From the NCBI GenBank assembly GCA_963575645.1, contig OY754464.1, forward strand, positions 48,970,192-49,034,191: 64,000 bases of DNA, given 5' to 3'. Position numbers and translations under genes: made by a program. The number at the start of each line of letters is the position of its first letter. The first letter of the stretch is position 1. The notes below the pieces were generated by a model. That model was not told where the DNA came from and searched no databases. It saw only the letters and a list, made by a program, of their open reading frames with translations. Positions 23,501-35,193 of the stretch are shown one piece after another. This DNA comes from Xanthostigma xanthostigma (taxonomy: Eukaryota > Arthropoda > Insecta > Raphidioptera > Raphidiidae).

Positions 23501-26500
23501 TTCTAATCTATAAAATAGAACCATTTTTAAATCAATTTGAGTTCATAAATACTATTAAAATTGTAATTGAAAATCACAAACAGCAGTTGTCGGTTGGTCT
23601 GTACGTATGTACGTACGTATGTACGTACGTATGTACGTACGTATGTACGTACGTATGTACGTACGTATGTACGTACGTATGTACGTACGTATGTACGTAC
23701 GTACGTCACGACTCTACAGATCGCAATTTTGGTCGGATTGCCTTGGGTTATATTTTATTCACTTTGTTTACTATCAGACCAGAACCCTATTTAAATTCAC
23801 TAAAATGTGTTCAGTAGTTTAATTTTTATAAACAGTTTTATTTTTTATTATTTTTGACAGCTAGGTAATAGTTTAAAACAATATAATAATTGCTGGTAAA
23901 TATAGTGTAATCCATAAAACAAGTGCTACACTTGTATACCGTGATAACACCACTAGACGTATTAGGCAGCCGTGGCGCAATGGTTATGCCGTTGGATCCC
24001 CAAGGGCAAGGTCCTGGGTTCGAATCCTTACGATATCATTGATTTTTTTCTTTTTTTTTTCTTTTTATTTTGTTTTATTTTATTCCACTTGATATTAATT
24101 ATATATTATATTATGTATAGTTCTTAATTTTTTTTTATTTTTGCAAACTTAAAAAAAAATATTTTTTCAATTTTTAATTATTTATTTCTTTAAATTTTTA
24201 AATCTTGTTAAATTTATTAAAAATATTTTTTAATTGTTATTTTTTTATCATACAGTGGAAAACTTGCGGGATGTGCACTTTTGGTTTTGCCAACAATTTT
24301 TTAGCTCTTCGAGCACAAAAAAAACACACTGTTACGAAATTTTCGTTCACGATATCTCATGAACAAATGAGCCGATTTTGATGCGGTTTGCTGCAATCGA
24401 CGCAGTTTTTTTAACCTAAGAAAGTAAATTATTACAAAAAAATCGATTTGATAAGAATTTTACGAGTAATTTTAAAAAATTACTTTTTTCCTAATTTTTA
24501 GTTCACTTTATCTCATGAACAAATGAACCAATTTTGATATGGTTTGCGGCGATCGACGCAGTTTTTTTTAGCCTAAGAAAGTAATTTATTACAAAAAAAT
24601 CAATCTGATAACAATTTTAAGTCATTTTAAAAAAACACTTTTTTACGATTTTTTCGTTCACGGTATCTCGTGAACAAATGAACCGATTTTGATGCGGTTT
24701 GCGAAAATCGACGCAGTTTGTTAAGGAGAAGAGCTGATTAGTTTTTGGAATTAATCGGTTTAGTAGTTTAGAAAATTTTTTACAAAAACAAATTTTTAAA
24801 AATTTTTGAAACTTGTTTTTTTAAAATTTTTCAAAATTTTTTGGGCCGAATCGTTCCAAATTTTCAGGAAGTCTAAGTTTACTAAGACCACGTCAGATGC
24901 CGCAAACCGCGTTTCAGTCAGACACTCCGTTCAAAAGATATAACATACATACATACACACACACACACATACAGCCCTACGGACATCATCGCCAAAATAG
25001 TTTCAATAGCTTCCTAGGACCTCAAAACGTAGAGATCTGGCAAAAAACTCGATTTTCGAAAATCGGGGTAAAACCAATAACTTCCCGATTTTTGAAAAAA
25101 AAATTTTTTTTTTTTTTTTAAAGCGGGAAGTTAAAAAAATCATCAAAATCGGAGCTGTTTTTGCGAAGTTCGAAGTAAAAGGCTTCATTGACGCGACTAA
25201 GAATATGATTTTTCTTTTTATCAAATAATTGTAGATTTGCTTCAAAATACATACCGCAAGGAATTCTTATAGTGATTATTGTTAATGCAACTCATTTAGT
25301 TGCTAATTTCTAGTTAATTAATAATGTGCAAGAGTAATGGTTTTATTAAATCAAACTGTGACAGCATTTCTTTTCTCATGCAAAATTTAAGAGCAGTCGG
25401 CGTATCCAGAGGCAACGTTTTAGCTGTCTGCCTGTTTGTTAGAACGCGATAAACTTTAAACTAAACAATTATGCCATCGATTTTCATGCGGTTTTCAGGA
25501 ACTGATAGAGAAAGTATTCGGAAATATTGTAGGTTAAATATTTCACTATATAAATTGAGCAATGATGAAATAGTGAGGCAACAACGCCGGGTAAATGATT
25601 CGTCACGGTTTGTAAAAGGCAATCGATGAGTACTGATCATTTATTTAAACTAATTGCAATTCTTTTTTTCTTTCTTATTCGGTGCGGTGGTTAGAAATGT
25701 CTTGCCTTAAATTTTGAAAATTTTCACCTTAAGCGTTTGCTGTGGTAATCATTGGCGGCGGAAGTAGGGTTACCAGATTGCTCTCGCCAGAAACCAACAT
25801 ATCGTAACCTACCCCTACCCCCCAAGGCAAGTTATAACATTTTCGAGGCGCGAAAAAATTTGAATACACATAAATTGAAACTCCTTTGAAAAATATGTCG
25901 CACGAGTTGATTTACATAAAATTTTGCCCCTATGAGCAAAAACTTTAACTACAGAGTTTCCTGCCACTGGCTATGTATTCTCAACATGGACATTATTCCT
26001 ATGTCCATGATTCTCAATCATAGTTGAGGGCGCTACTTGTCAGCAAAAGGGACATTTGACTTAGGTTTTTCGCGGGAAAGATAAGTTGAAAATAATTTGT
26101 AAAAATGATTTTAATTTGTTAAAAATTGGTTCGAACAATAAAAACCAGCACTTTTTGGCAGAAAACTAGCACCTGGATGAAAAACCAGCACTTCTGGTAA
26201 CCCTAGGCGGAAGGGAAATCAAAGTAGCCTGTGTCCCCCCAATTGTAAACTAGCATGCGTAATGCTCTTTACAATGTGAACTTTCATACGCAATCATGGG
26301 CCTATAGAAAAATCGTTCCTCGCCTATTGTGGTGGCTCATATGATGACACTAAAGATTTTGTTTTAAAAATGAAAATGTCTTTAAAAAACTGTTGAAGAG
26401 GGAAAAAAAAGTTAAAAATATTACATGTATGTACACAAATTTAAAGCGTCAGTGCAATCCTCAGTAAAGTATATTATTTTATTTTATATTTATAAGTAAC

Positions 26501-29500
26501 CCCATTTTAGCACTGGCTTCATCAATGAATTTTGTAAGTATTTTTATTTTATAACCTCCTGTACATACATCAATGTTTTAATTTTTATTATATTGTAAAT
26601 ATTTAAGTTTGCTTACGATTTCTGTATCACTATTGAGAAAATCCAGACAGAATTCCATTTAGGAAATTATCCATTTCACTTTTAAGAATAAAAAATTATA
26701 GTAATTAATAGTATATTGTGCGACTAGTGAGAGAAGGAGAAGATTCCATGAGCGTGAAATTTGCCGCACGAGCGTAGCGAGTGCGGTAAAACGCACGCGA
26801 GTGGAATATTCTCCTTCGATCAATGGTCGCACATAATACTTTATTCAACTAGCAGGAGTAATATGTAATCGGGGCCCTGATAAAAGAGGGAAAAATAATA
26901 AATCACTTCATTGATTGACGTACCCACCGTCAGTGTATGCACACAAGATTGCCATGACTTTCACTGAATTGCGATGCTGTTTTCATATATACAATACCGC
27001 CTACCACGTTCCTATTGGTCCAGAAGCTGCGTGCAGTTTTTTTTCATTATTTCACGCTTGGGCTTGCTACTGAATTTCTATTGGTCCAGGAAATTCATTA
27101 TCACACTGTACGGCTTATTATTAGCACTCTACGCGTCAACATGAAGTAATTTATTATTTCTCCCGAGTTTAGCAGGGCCCCGAAATTACATATTACTCAC
27201 GCGTGTTGAATAAAAATAATTATTATATTACGTCACTTGTTGTTCAAATAGCACACCAATCTAAAAAAAATACTGTACCTCAATGTTTTCTTAGATTTTA
27301 GGACTATTTTCGTTCTGAAATGCAATGAAAAATTATCACTTTACGGATTTCTCGTGAATTTTTAACTTTACATGTACCTACTTGATCATCTGGATATTTT
27401 CAATAATGATTTTCCCTGCATTCAGTCACTCCTGTCTGCTGTGTTATTTTTTTAGGGCAGCCAAAATAGTAACTTTGAATCAAATCTATTAACAACATAC
27501 ACACGTGTCTGTGCTTTTCATTTACTTTAAAGATTTTATTTATTACCATATTTTTTCAGTTGTTACGGCATTATCTGACATGCTGAATGAAGTGGATCAG
27601 AGAAGAGAATTTCTTGCGAAACAACGACAAGAAATCCAAAAATTAGCTGACGACGAGCGTAAGGTATTTGTTTTCAAATGACATATTTGAAAAAAAGCAT
27701 ACCGTAGAAATTAAACTCTCTATCTTACACACTCACCGGTATACTTTCACATCCTTTCTCGTTCACATAAGTACACTAAAAACATTGCAAACTTTTAAGT
27801 AAGCGTCATCTGGGACAATATATTAGGGGAGAGGAAACGCCTTTTCTGTTATTTTTTGCTAACATCTATTAGCGAGATAACTAATCCTTCTCTAATAGGT
27901 ATTTTCAGGTCTCGGTCTTCCCGTCATGTTTTGTCATTCACTGTCCCTACTAATTACTGAACGAGATAATTCCCTTCATCCAAAAGTTATATTCCAAAAT
28001 TACGAAGAATGTTTTTAAAGGTGGCAGGACCAAATCAGCAAAATCAAATGGACCTTAAGGGCATTTTTAGTACTTACATATTTTGTACCACAAAAAATAA
28101 TTTTGTGCCTTGTGCATTTTAGACGAAAAAAACGTGATTTTATACTAATTTAATATAAATTTAAAACCAAAGCTAAAATTGCAAGTTCATATAGATTCAT
28201 CAGTTTTGGCTCTGCATTGATGAAAAAGTCAGCCATTGAGGACATTTATTTTTTTACATAATATTATAAAGATTGTCCGAATTTGAGAACAAAAGAAAAA
28301 AACGCTGGGTAGTTTTCAATGGTTTGTACTTAAAAACATATAAGTATTACTCTTTTTAGGCTTCAAACTTTCACCCGCAACTTGAACCAACAGACAACGA
28401 AAATCACGTACCACCAGTTAACGAACATTATAAACAAGCTAATGGTAAAATTATTGAGCATACCGAAAATCATGACTCAACGTTTGAAAACAAAGTAAAC
28501 TTGGCCGAAAAAACAAATAAAAATGAAAATGAAGAATCTAATTTTGTAAATAAAAAACAGATTTTCGAAAACAAAAAAAATATATCTGAAAGCGAAACTT
28601 TCGAAACAGATAATGTAGAAATACAACAATCAGACGATAAGGAAGAAACGGCAACGATAAAAGTATTAAATATGGAAGTCACAGCAAGTTGTGAAGGTGG
28701 CCAAAAATGGAGTAGACCAAGTACACCAATTATTCCACCACTACAGCTGGTAAATATGTCAATATGGATAACTAATAAAAAATTGTAACAAGATGCTCGT
28801 CTTTAATTTCGCGTTTTATCGGTTGTTTTTTTCTTATTTAATATTTTTTATTATATTGATACCTCGACAGGAAATGCGTTTTCAGAGTTTTTGTTTGACT
28901 ATCTGTCTGTCTGTTTGTACCAGCGTCCAGCATAGCTCGATAGTTTGACCGATTTTGATGAAAGTTTGTTAAACTGAGTTAAAATAAAATCAACAGATAT
29001 ATAGATATAGATAGGTATCTATAAAAATATAGTAGGTACACATACGAATAATTGTTTGGCCACACTTTCTATAAGACGAGTATTTGGACAGTATATTTTA
29101 AAAAGAAACTATCAATTATTTCTATTGCATATTTCATCATTTTTACAGAGTTCATCAAATACGCCTCCTCCAGCTCAATCAATATTTTTAGAAGGCACTG
29201 TTCCAGCACAATCGCAAATAGTTTTTGAGAAATCTGCCATAAATATGGAAGAACAAACAATGAGTGCACAAGAAAACGGCGATGAGGGAGTTATCCTTAG
29301 CGGAAAAGTTACTCTAACATTAATTGCTGCAGGTAAATAGGCATCCCACTACAGTCTAAATCTGCAAATTCAAATTTCATTTTTTTTATTGAATTTATAC
29401 CAGTTCAGTACATTCTGGCTATTCATGGTATTGTGCGTAGAGAGATATAAACTTGACTTCACTTTATGGGTCAATTGTTATAGAGCAACCTCCCTGTCAC

Positions 29501-32500
29501 TAAGATTTAATTGTTAAATTGTTTATCAGTTCACTTATTAGTTAACCTAATCATATAATTAAGTTTTGTGAAATTTTACACTTCAAACGTCTGTTGGCTG
29601 GTAGTTGAGCTAGATCATAGTGGACGGCACAAGGACATGATTGCAGCTTACCAATGAAACTTTTAGCGCTTTTTTTAATAAACTGCAGATTGATGTTTAA
29701 GAGTCCCAGTTCGTCGTGTATATGTTCATTTCGTAAAAACCATGGAGCGTTGCAAGCGACTCAGAGTACTTTATTTGTATATACGAATACCAGGCTAAAA
29801 TTATAATTTAGAAATACTTCTTGAAAAAAATTGTATAATTGGTTTGAGGATTAATATTTTGCTTGTCACCTTCCTTCGTGAGTATTCTTGTGTGATATTA
29901 ATAAAACTTAAAAAAATATTGATTTTTTGCTTTACCCCTCCCCCAGAAAACAAAATATCTACGCCCTTGCCACTACTTCTACGTAACTTAGAAGCCACAA
30001 TATTTCACCACTAACTATTTTCAGTTCTGGCAAACTTCCATATAAATCATCCTAAATTCCGTTGCTTAAAGTATAACATTTGAATTAAAAATTCAATAAC
30101 AATGATTATTTACATTACAGACAACAGCGATGACGGTGATAAATCTCAGGACAAAACAAATGATATTAATGTGAAAACTGAAGATGTAGATCAATTTGTA
30201 TCAACTGCCGTAGTTACTCAGGAAGATACTACTGCAGGTGAAGAAAATGTAGTAGTTGAAGAAGTTAACGATGAAGAAAATGGAAACGAAGAAAGCGAAG
30301 AGGAAGAAAATGGAAATGAGGAAAGCGAGGATGAAGAAAATGATATTGATGAAAATGAGGCTGAAGAAAGTGGGGATGAAGAAAAGAAAGTGGAAGAAAA
30401 TAGAGTTGAAAAAGAAAAAGTAAGTAAGGGTTCGCGAAGCCTAGTCAATCCACAAAGACAATAGAATTCTATTATACTAGTCGATTATTATTATTATTAC
30501 TATAACTCATTGACATTGCGTGTAGTTAAAAAGTTTAAATTGTTTGAATTACCGAAAAATCGTCTAGAGCGAAATCATATAAAAAGTACGAATTACCTAT
30601 TATGATATTTTATAAAGTCTTAAATTAATCAATTCAATAATAATAATAATAATAATAATAAACCGGCTTTATTTCATAGAGACACATAAATGTGTATGAA
30701 ACATGTCAAAAATTACAGTGCTTAAAAATACATTAAGTAGAACAATACATTTAAAACATCTTAAAACATTTAAAAATCTTTTATAAAATCATTCACTCTA
30801 TACGGAGCCTTGTCAATAAGAACTTTTTTAAGTTCTTTTTTAAATTTTGGTGTCGGTAGTTCTCTTATATTTTTTGGGATATTATTATATATTTTTGTAA
30901 TCATGGTATATACACTTTTATTTATGAATGTTTTTTTTGAAAATGGTTGTTGAGTATCTCGATACTGTCGTGTATTGTAGCTGTGCGTGTTTTCAATAAA
31001 AATGAATAATTCCGGATGAGTCTTAACTAGTAAGGCGGATTCAAGTATGTAGATAGAGGATAGCGTTAAAATACCATGGCTTCTAAAGTATTCTACACAA
31101 GAGTCTTTTCGTTTCAAATTATAAATTGCTCTGATGCACGATTTTTGTAGCGTAAATATAATTTGGATGTCTGTTGAGTTTCCCCATAATACTATTCCAT
31201 ATCTTAGTATAGAGTAGACGTAGGCAAAATATGCCACTAAAGCGGTTTTTTTATCTATATATGTTGCCAAATTACGTAATAAATATATACAAGAACATAT
31301 TTTTTTTCTAAGATGATCGATATGCTTAGTCCATGAAACATCACTGTCAATAAATACACCTAATAGCTTTACTGTTTGCGTAATTTGGTAGTCATTGTTG
31401 TTTATTTTTATTAGTGAGTTGTTTAAGTTTTTTCGTTTATTAAATTGTATAAATTGCGTTTTCTTTGAGTTTAGTTTTAAGCTATTTTCAGAAAACCAAT
31501 CATTAATCAAATCAAAGTTTACTGATACGTCATTCCATTTTTTAAAGATGATGCTAATGTCATCAGCATACATGATCGTCTTAGCTTGTATTTTTTGAGG
31601 TAGATCGTTGGTATATATTAGGAAGAATAAAGGTCCAAGCACACTTCCTTGTGGCACTCCATTGTTTATTACTTCCCAATTTGATGTTTCAGTAGATATT
31701 TGCACTCGTTGTAACCTTTCGCTGAGGTAAGACTTGCACCACTCGTGTGCGACTCCACGAATTCCGTACCTTGAAAGTTTGGATAATAGTCGTCCATGAT
31801 GTACACAGTCGAACGCTTTGCTCTGATCTAATATCATTGCAATCGAGTTTATGTCGTCATTCATGTCTGTCAGTACTGTTGTCATAATTTCAACTAGTGC
31901 TAAATTAGTGTCTTTATTTGGTATAAATCCGAAATGATCTTTACATATTATTTTATTTTTTAATAAGAAATTTAACAATCTTTTGTGAAATAGTTTTTCA
32001 AATAGTTTACCAATGTTGGAAAGTATAGAAATCGGCCTGTAGTTGCTAATTTCGGTTTGATCATTTGATTTAAATATTGGTTTTACAATGGCTCGTTTTA
32101 GCAAGTCTGGATAAATACCTGTATTGAACGATATGTTGATTATATGTGTTAACGGTAAAGATATAAAATCTGCAGCTGTTTTTAGGATATGAACGGGAAT
32201 CTCATCCCATCCTACAGAGTGTTTGTTTTTTAAGCACAGTATTTCATTATACACCTCAGTAGTGGTCGTAGGGTTTAAAAAGAAAGATTTTTTGCTCGAC
32301 TCTATGTCATCACATGTATCGTTTGGTGTTTTTAGTCCTAAAGTTTTTGTAATGTCCTTGAAATATACGTTGAAATTATTCGCGATTTTTGTTTTGTCCG
32401 TTATTGTTTCATTATTTATGGTTATTTTTTCTACTTCTATTTTTTGTTTTTTGGGTTTTGTTTTATTTATTAATGACCACATTGATTTAGATGAGTAGTT

Positions 32501-35155
32501 TTCATTCTCTAGTTTTTGTTTGTTGTAGTTGCGTTTGGCTGTATCTGTTTCACATTTAACCAGATTGCAATAATTCTTGTAACGCAACTTTAAGTCTATG
32601 TCATTAGGAAATTGCAATGTTAATTCGTAGAGCATTCGCTTATGTTTTGTAATGTTAATTATCTTTGGTGTAATCCAGTCTGCCTTACGATTATTATTTC
32701 CTTTACAAAGTTTTTTTGGAAAATTCACTTCGTAGTAGTATTTAATGATGTCGTGGAAATGCTGATAAGCATTGTTACAGCTTTCACTATTGTACACATC
32801 CTGCCAATTTTCTTGTGTTAGCATCCCTATAAAGTTTTGTATTGCTTCATCGGTATTTAATCGTTTATAATAACGGGACTTGTCAGTATTTGATACTCTA
32901 GTCACTTTTAAAGTTACCGTTTGAGGATAGTGATCAGAGAGGTCACTTTTTATAACTTTAGGGTTTTTATATTCCATGTTTGTTATTATATTGTCTATGC
33001 AAGAAGATGAATGATGAGTTACTCTAGTTGGTTCAGTAATTGTAGCATTCAGGTTAAATGTTGTTAGTATATCTGCAAAGGTTTTTGGTTGCTTTTTTTG
33101 AGTGTGAAAATTTATATTAAAATCACCACATATCACTACACAGGGATCTTTTCCTTTAAACTTTTTATTAGCAAATTTCAATAATTTAGCAAAATTGTCA
33201 GTGAATATTTCAAAATCTCCACAGGGTGGTCTATAGATACACATAACAACGAAGTTATAGTCCGTGATTTCAATTGCACAGGCTTCAAAGTGAGTTTCAT
33301 AATTTGTACTATCGACATCCATAACAGTGTATTTAATGTTGTCTTTAACATATATAGCTGAACCACCATGTAGCTTATTATGTCTGTTATATTGTGCCGC
33401 GATTTTGTAGTTTTTTAGAGACACATACTCGTTTTCCTTAAGCCAGTGTTCACTTAGACATATGATATCAATGTCGTTGTTTATTGTTAACATTGTTTCA
33501 AGTTTTAGTTGTTTATTTCTTAAGCATTGGATGTTATGGTTGAAAACCGTTAGGAACGTTTCATTAGGTTTCAAAATTTCTGTTAGTTGTTCTTTCGGCT
33601 TTCCGAAAAAAATTGTATCTTCTGACAATGACGTTACGCGGCCAAAAATCGCTGGCAAGTATTATGTCACTAGTTGAAAAGTCAGCACCGACTTTAAACG
33701 ATGACGTGTATGCATTTGTTCTTATTAGCTCAACTTCTATCCTGGGATTTGGGTGATCCTTCAGCTTGTGTTTTAAATATTCTAGTATTTTATCTTTTTC
33801 GACTTTGGGGTCTACTCTTCCTATGTATAACCATACTCTTTTGGGGGCTCCCACAAAAGAGTTTATATTTTCAGCTGTTCCTACTGTTTGTTTTTTTCTT
33901 TTATTTTTTACTTCCGTGAAGCCCTCTGCCTCGTTATCATCTGTTTTTGTGTTTTTAATAGTATCTTTTTTATTTTTGTTTCCTTCTATATTTTCGTGTC
34001 CTTCTGGTACAGATTTTTTATTTTTCACTGTTTCGACAGATGGCGATAACAGATTGGTATTATTATAATTTCTAATTTGTTCTGATTTTAATTTGTTGTT
34101 GGTTAGCTTGCTCTGCTCGTCACTAGGTGTATCCGCATTGTATGTCTGTATATTATCTGTATTATCGGCAGTAGTTTTGATTAATGTTTTTATTGACTTA
34201 TTTTCATTTTTTAGTTCGGCAATTTGTTCCGTTATTGTTTCATACTTTTGTTTAATTTCACTCACTTCACTAATATATTTTGAATTTACTTTTTTTAGTT
34301 CTTCAATGGCAGTCATTAAAGAATCAATTTTACTCCATGATATCAATTCATTTTGACAGTCATTACAGGTCCAGTTTATGTTTTTATTTGCAATTAGCAC
34401 ATTGTATTCACTCTTTTTTATTACACATAAGGCGTGATACGTTAGAGAACATTTTCCCGCACATTTTATTATTAAATCACTTTGCTCAAGTTTTTCATTA
34501 CAACTCAAACACTCCGTATCCGTGATCGACTCTGCCATGTCCGCCATGACAGATTATTTATTTAATAAAACAACTACAATGTGTTGTTGATAGTATTAAA
34601 CGAATTAACACCGATATGGAACAATTTTCGCAGTAAGGTCCTGCCTACTCAGCGTATTGTATTTCAGAAAAGTATTGAAACCATGGACGAAACGATTACA
34701 AACTGACCTTACTTTTTGTACATAAAGAATTGATAGGGGATAACTTAAATTATGAAGAAAAAAAAAACAATATTTACTTCCGAAATCCGAGCATATAGAT
34801 TTTAATGCAATGTGAAGGTTTCTAAGTCGTCCACAATGCGGATTGTTTGAATAAATACTAGTGATGTAACGAATGTCAGTTTTTAGATATTCGCGAACTC
34901 GAATATCTGTCGCCGATATTCGCAAATCCGAATATTCAGTTTTCAAATCTGGCGTCATTTGTCCAAGGTTGGCAGCTGATTGACCACGCAAGTCGAGCAC
35001 ACACATTTGTAGTAGTTCAGGGTACTAGGTTGATTAATACTAAGTCTACTAAAGCTTTATTATACAGTTCAATAAATAAAAAAAATTTTTTTGCTAGTTA
35101 GCAACAATTATACCATATTTTTTCATTAAAAAATGCGGTCGCATTTAATGAAAAA

Positions 35156-35193
<38 letters not shown>

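Larger units (their letters stand above)
23255..25133. mobile_element. Repeat element with AACTTCCCGC ends, copy 2, interrupted
   Basis: Left part AAGTTTGACCCTACAGGCC then CCTGTAACTTCCCGC; right part ends AAAGCGGGAAGTTA. The interior (24300-24730) holds three units of about 155 bp, each with GAACAAATGA, CCGATTTTGATGCGGTTTGC and ATCGACGCAG. It matches 35322-36460 in reverse orientation. About 930 bp between 23361 and 24295 is absent from the other copy and is an insertion. Confidence 0.75.
21641..25200. repeat. Outer inverted-repeat composite
   Basis: TAGTCGCGTCAATGAA at 21641 is the inverse of TTCATTGACGCGACTA ending at 25200. The pairing continues inward as CAGCTCCGATTTTGATGA against TCATCAAAATCGGAGCTG. 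Between these ends lie the long hairpin 21725-23147 and the repeat element 23255-25133, so this looks like one composite or nested set. Confidence 0.55.
30635..34547 (-). mobile_element. LINE of the CR1/Jockey group, both ORFs open
   Basis: A non-LTR retrotransposon in RIC3 intron 9, antisense to RIC3. ORF1 (33564-34547) and ORF2 (30770-33658) overlap by 95 nt in different frames. The 3' UTR has AATAAA just before a (TTA)n tail at 30635-30661 (plus-strand AAT repeats), typical of this group. The 5' end lies beyond the ORF1 ATG, probably within 34548-34720, but I could not fix it by a target duplication. Both ORFs are uninterrupted, so insertion is probably recent. Confidence 0.9.

Noticed and set aside
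23527-23822. Several YVRT/CTYV-repeat open frames on both strands
   Set aside because: Products of the GTACGTACGTAT microsatellite read in different frames.
23965-24036. Functional tRNA gene
   Set aside because: A and B boxes are present but the 3' acceptor strand does not pair with the 5' strand.
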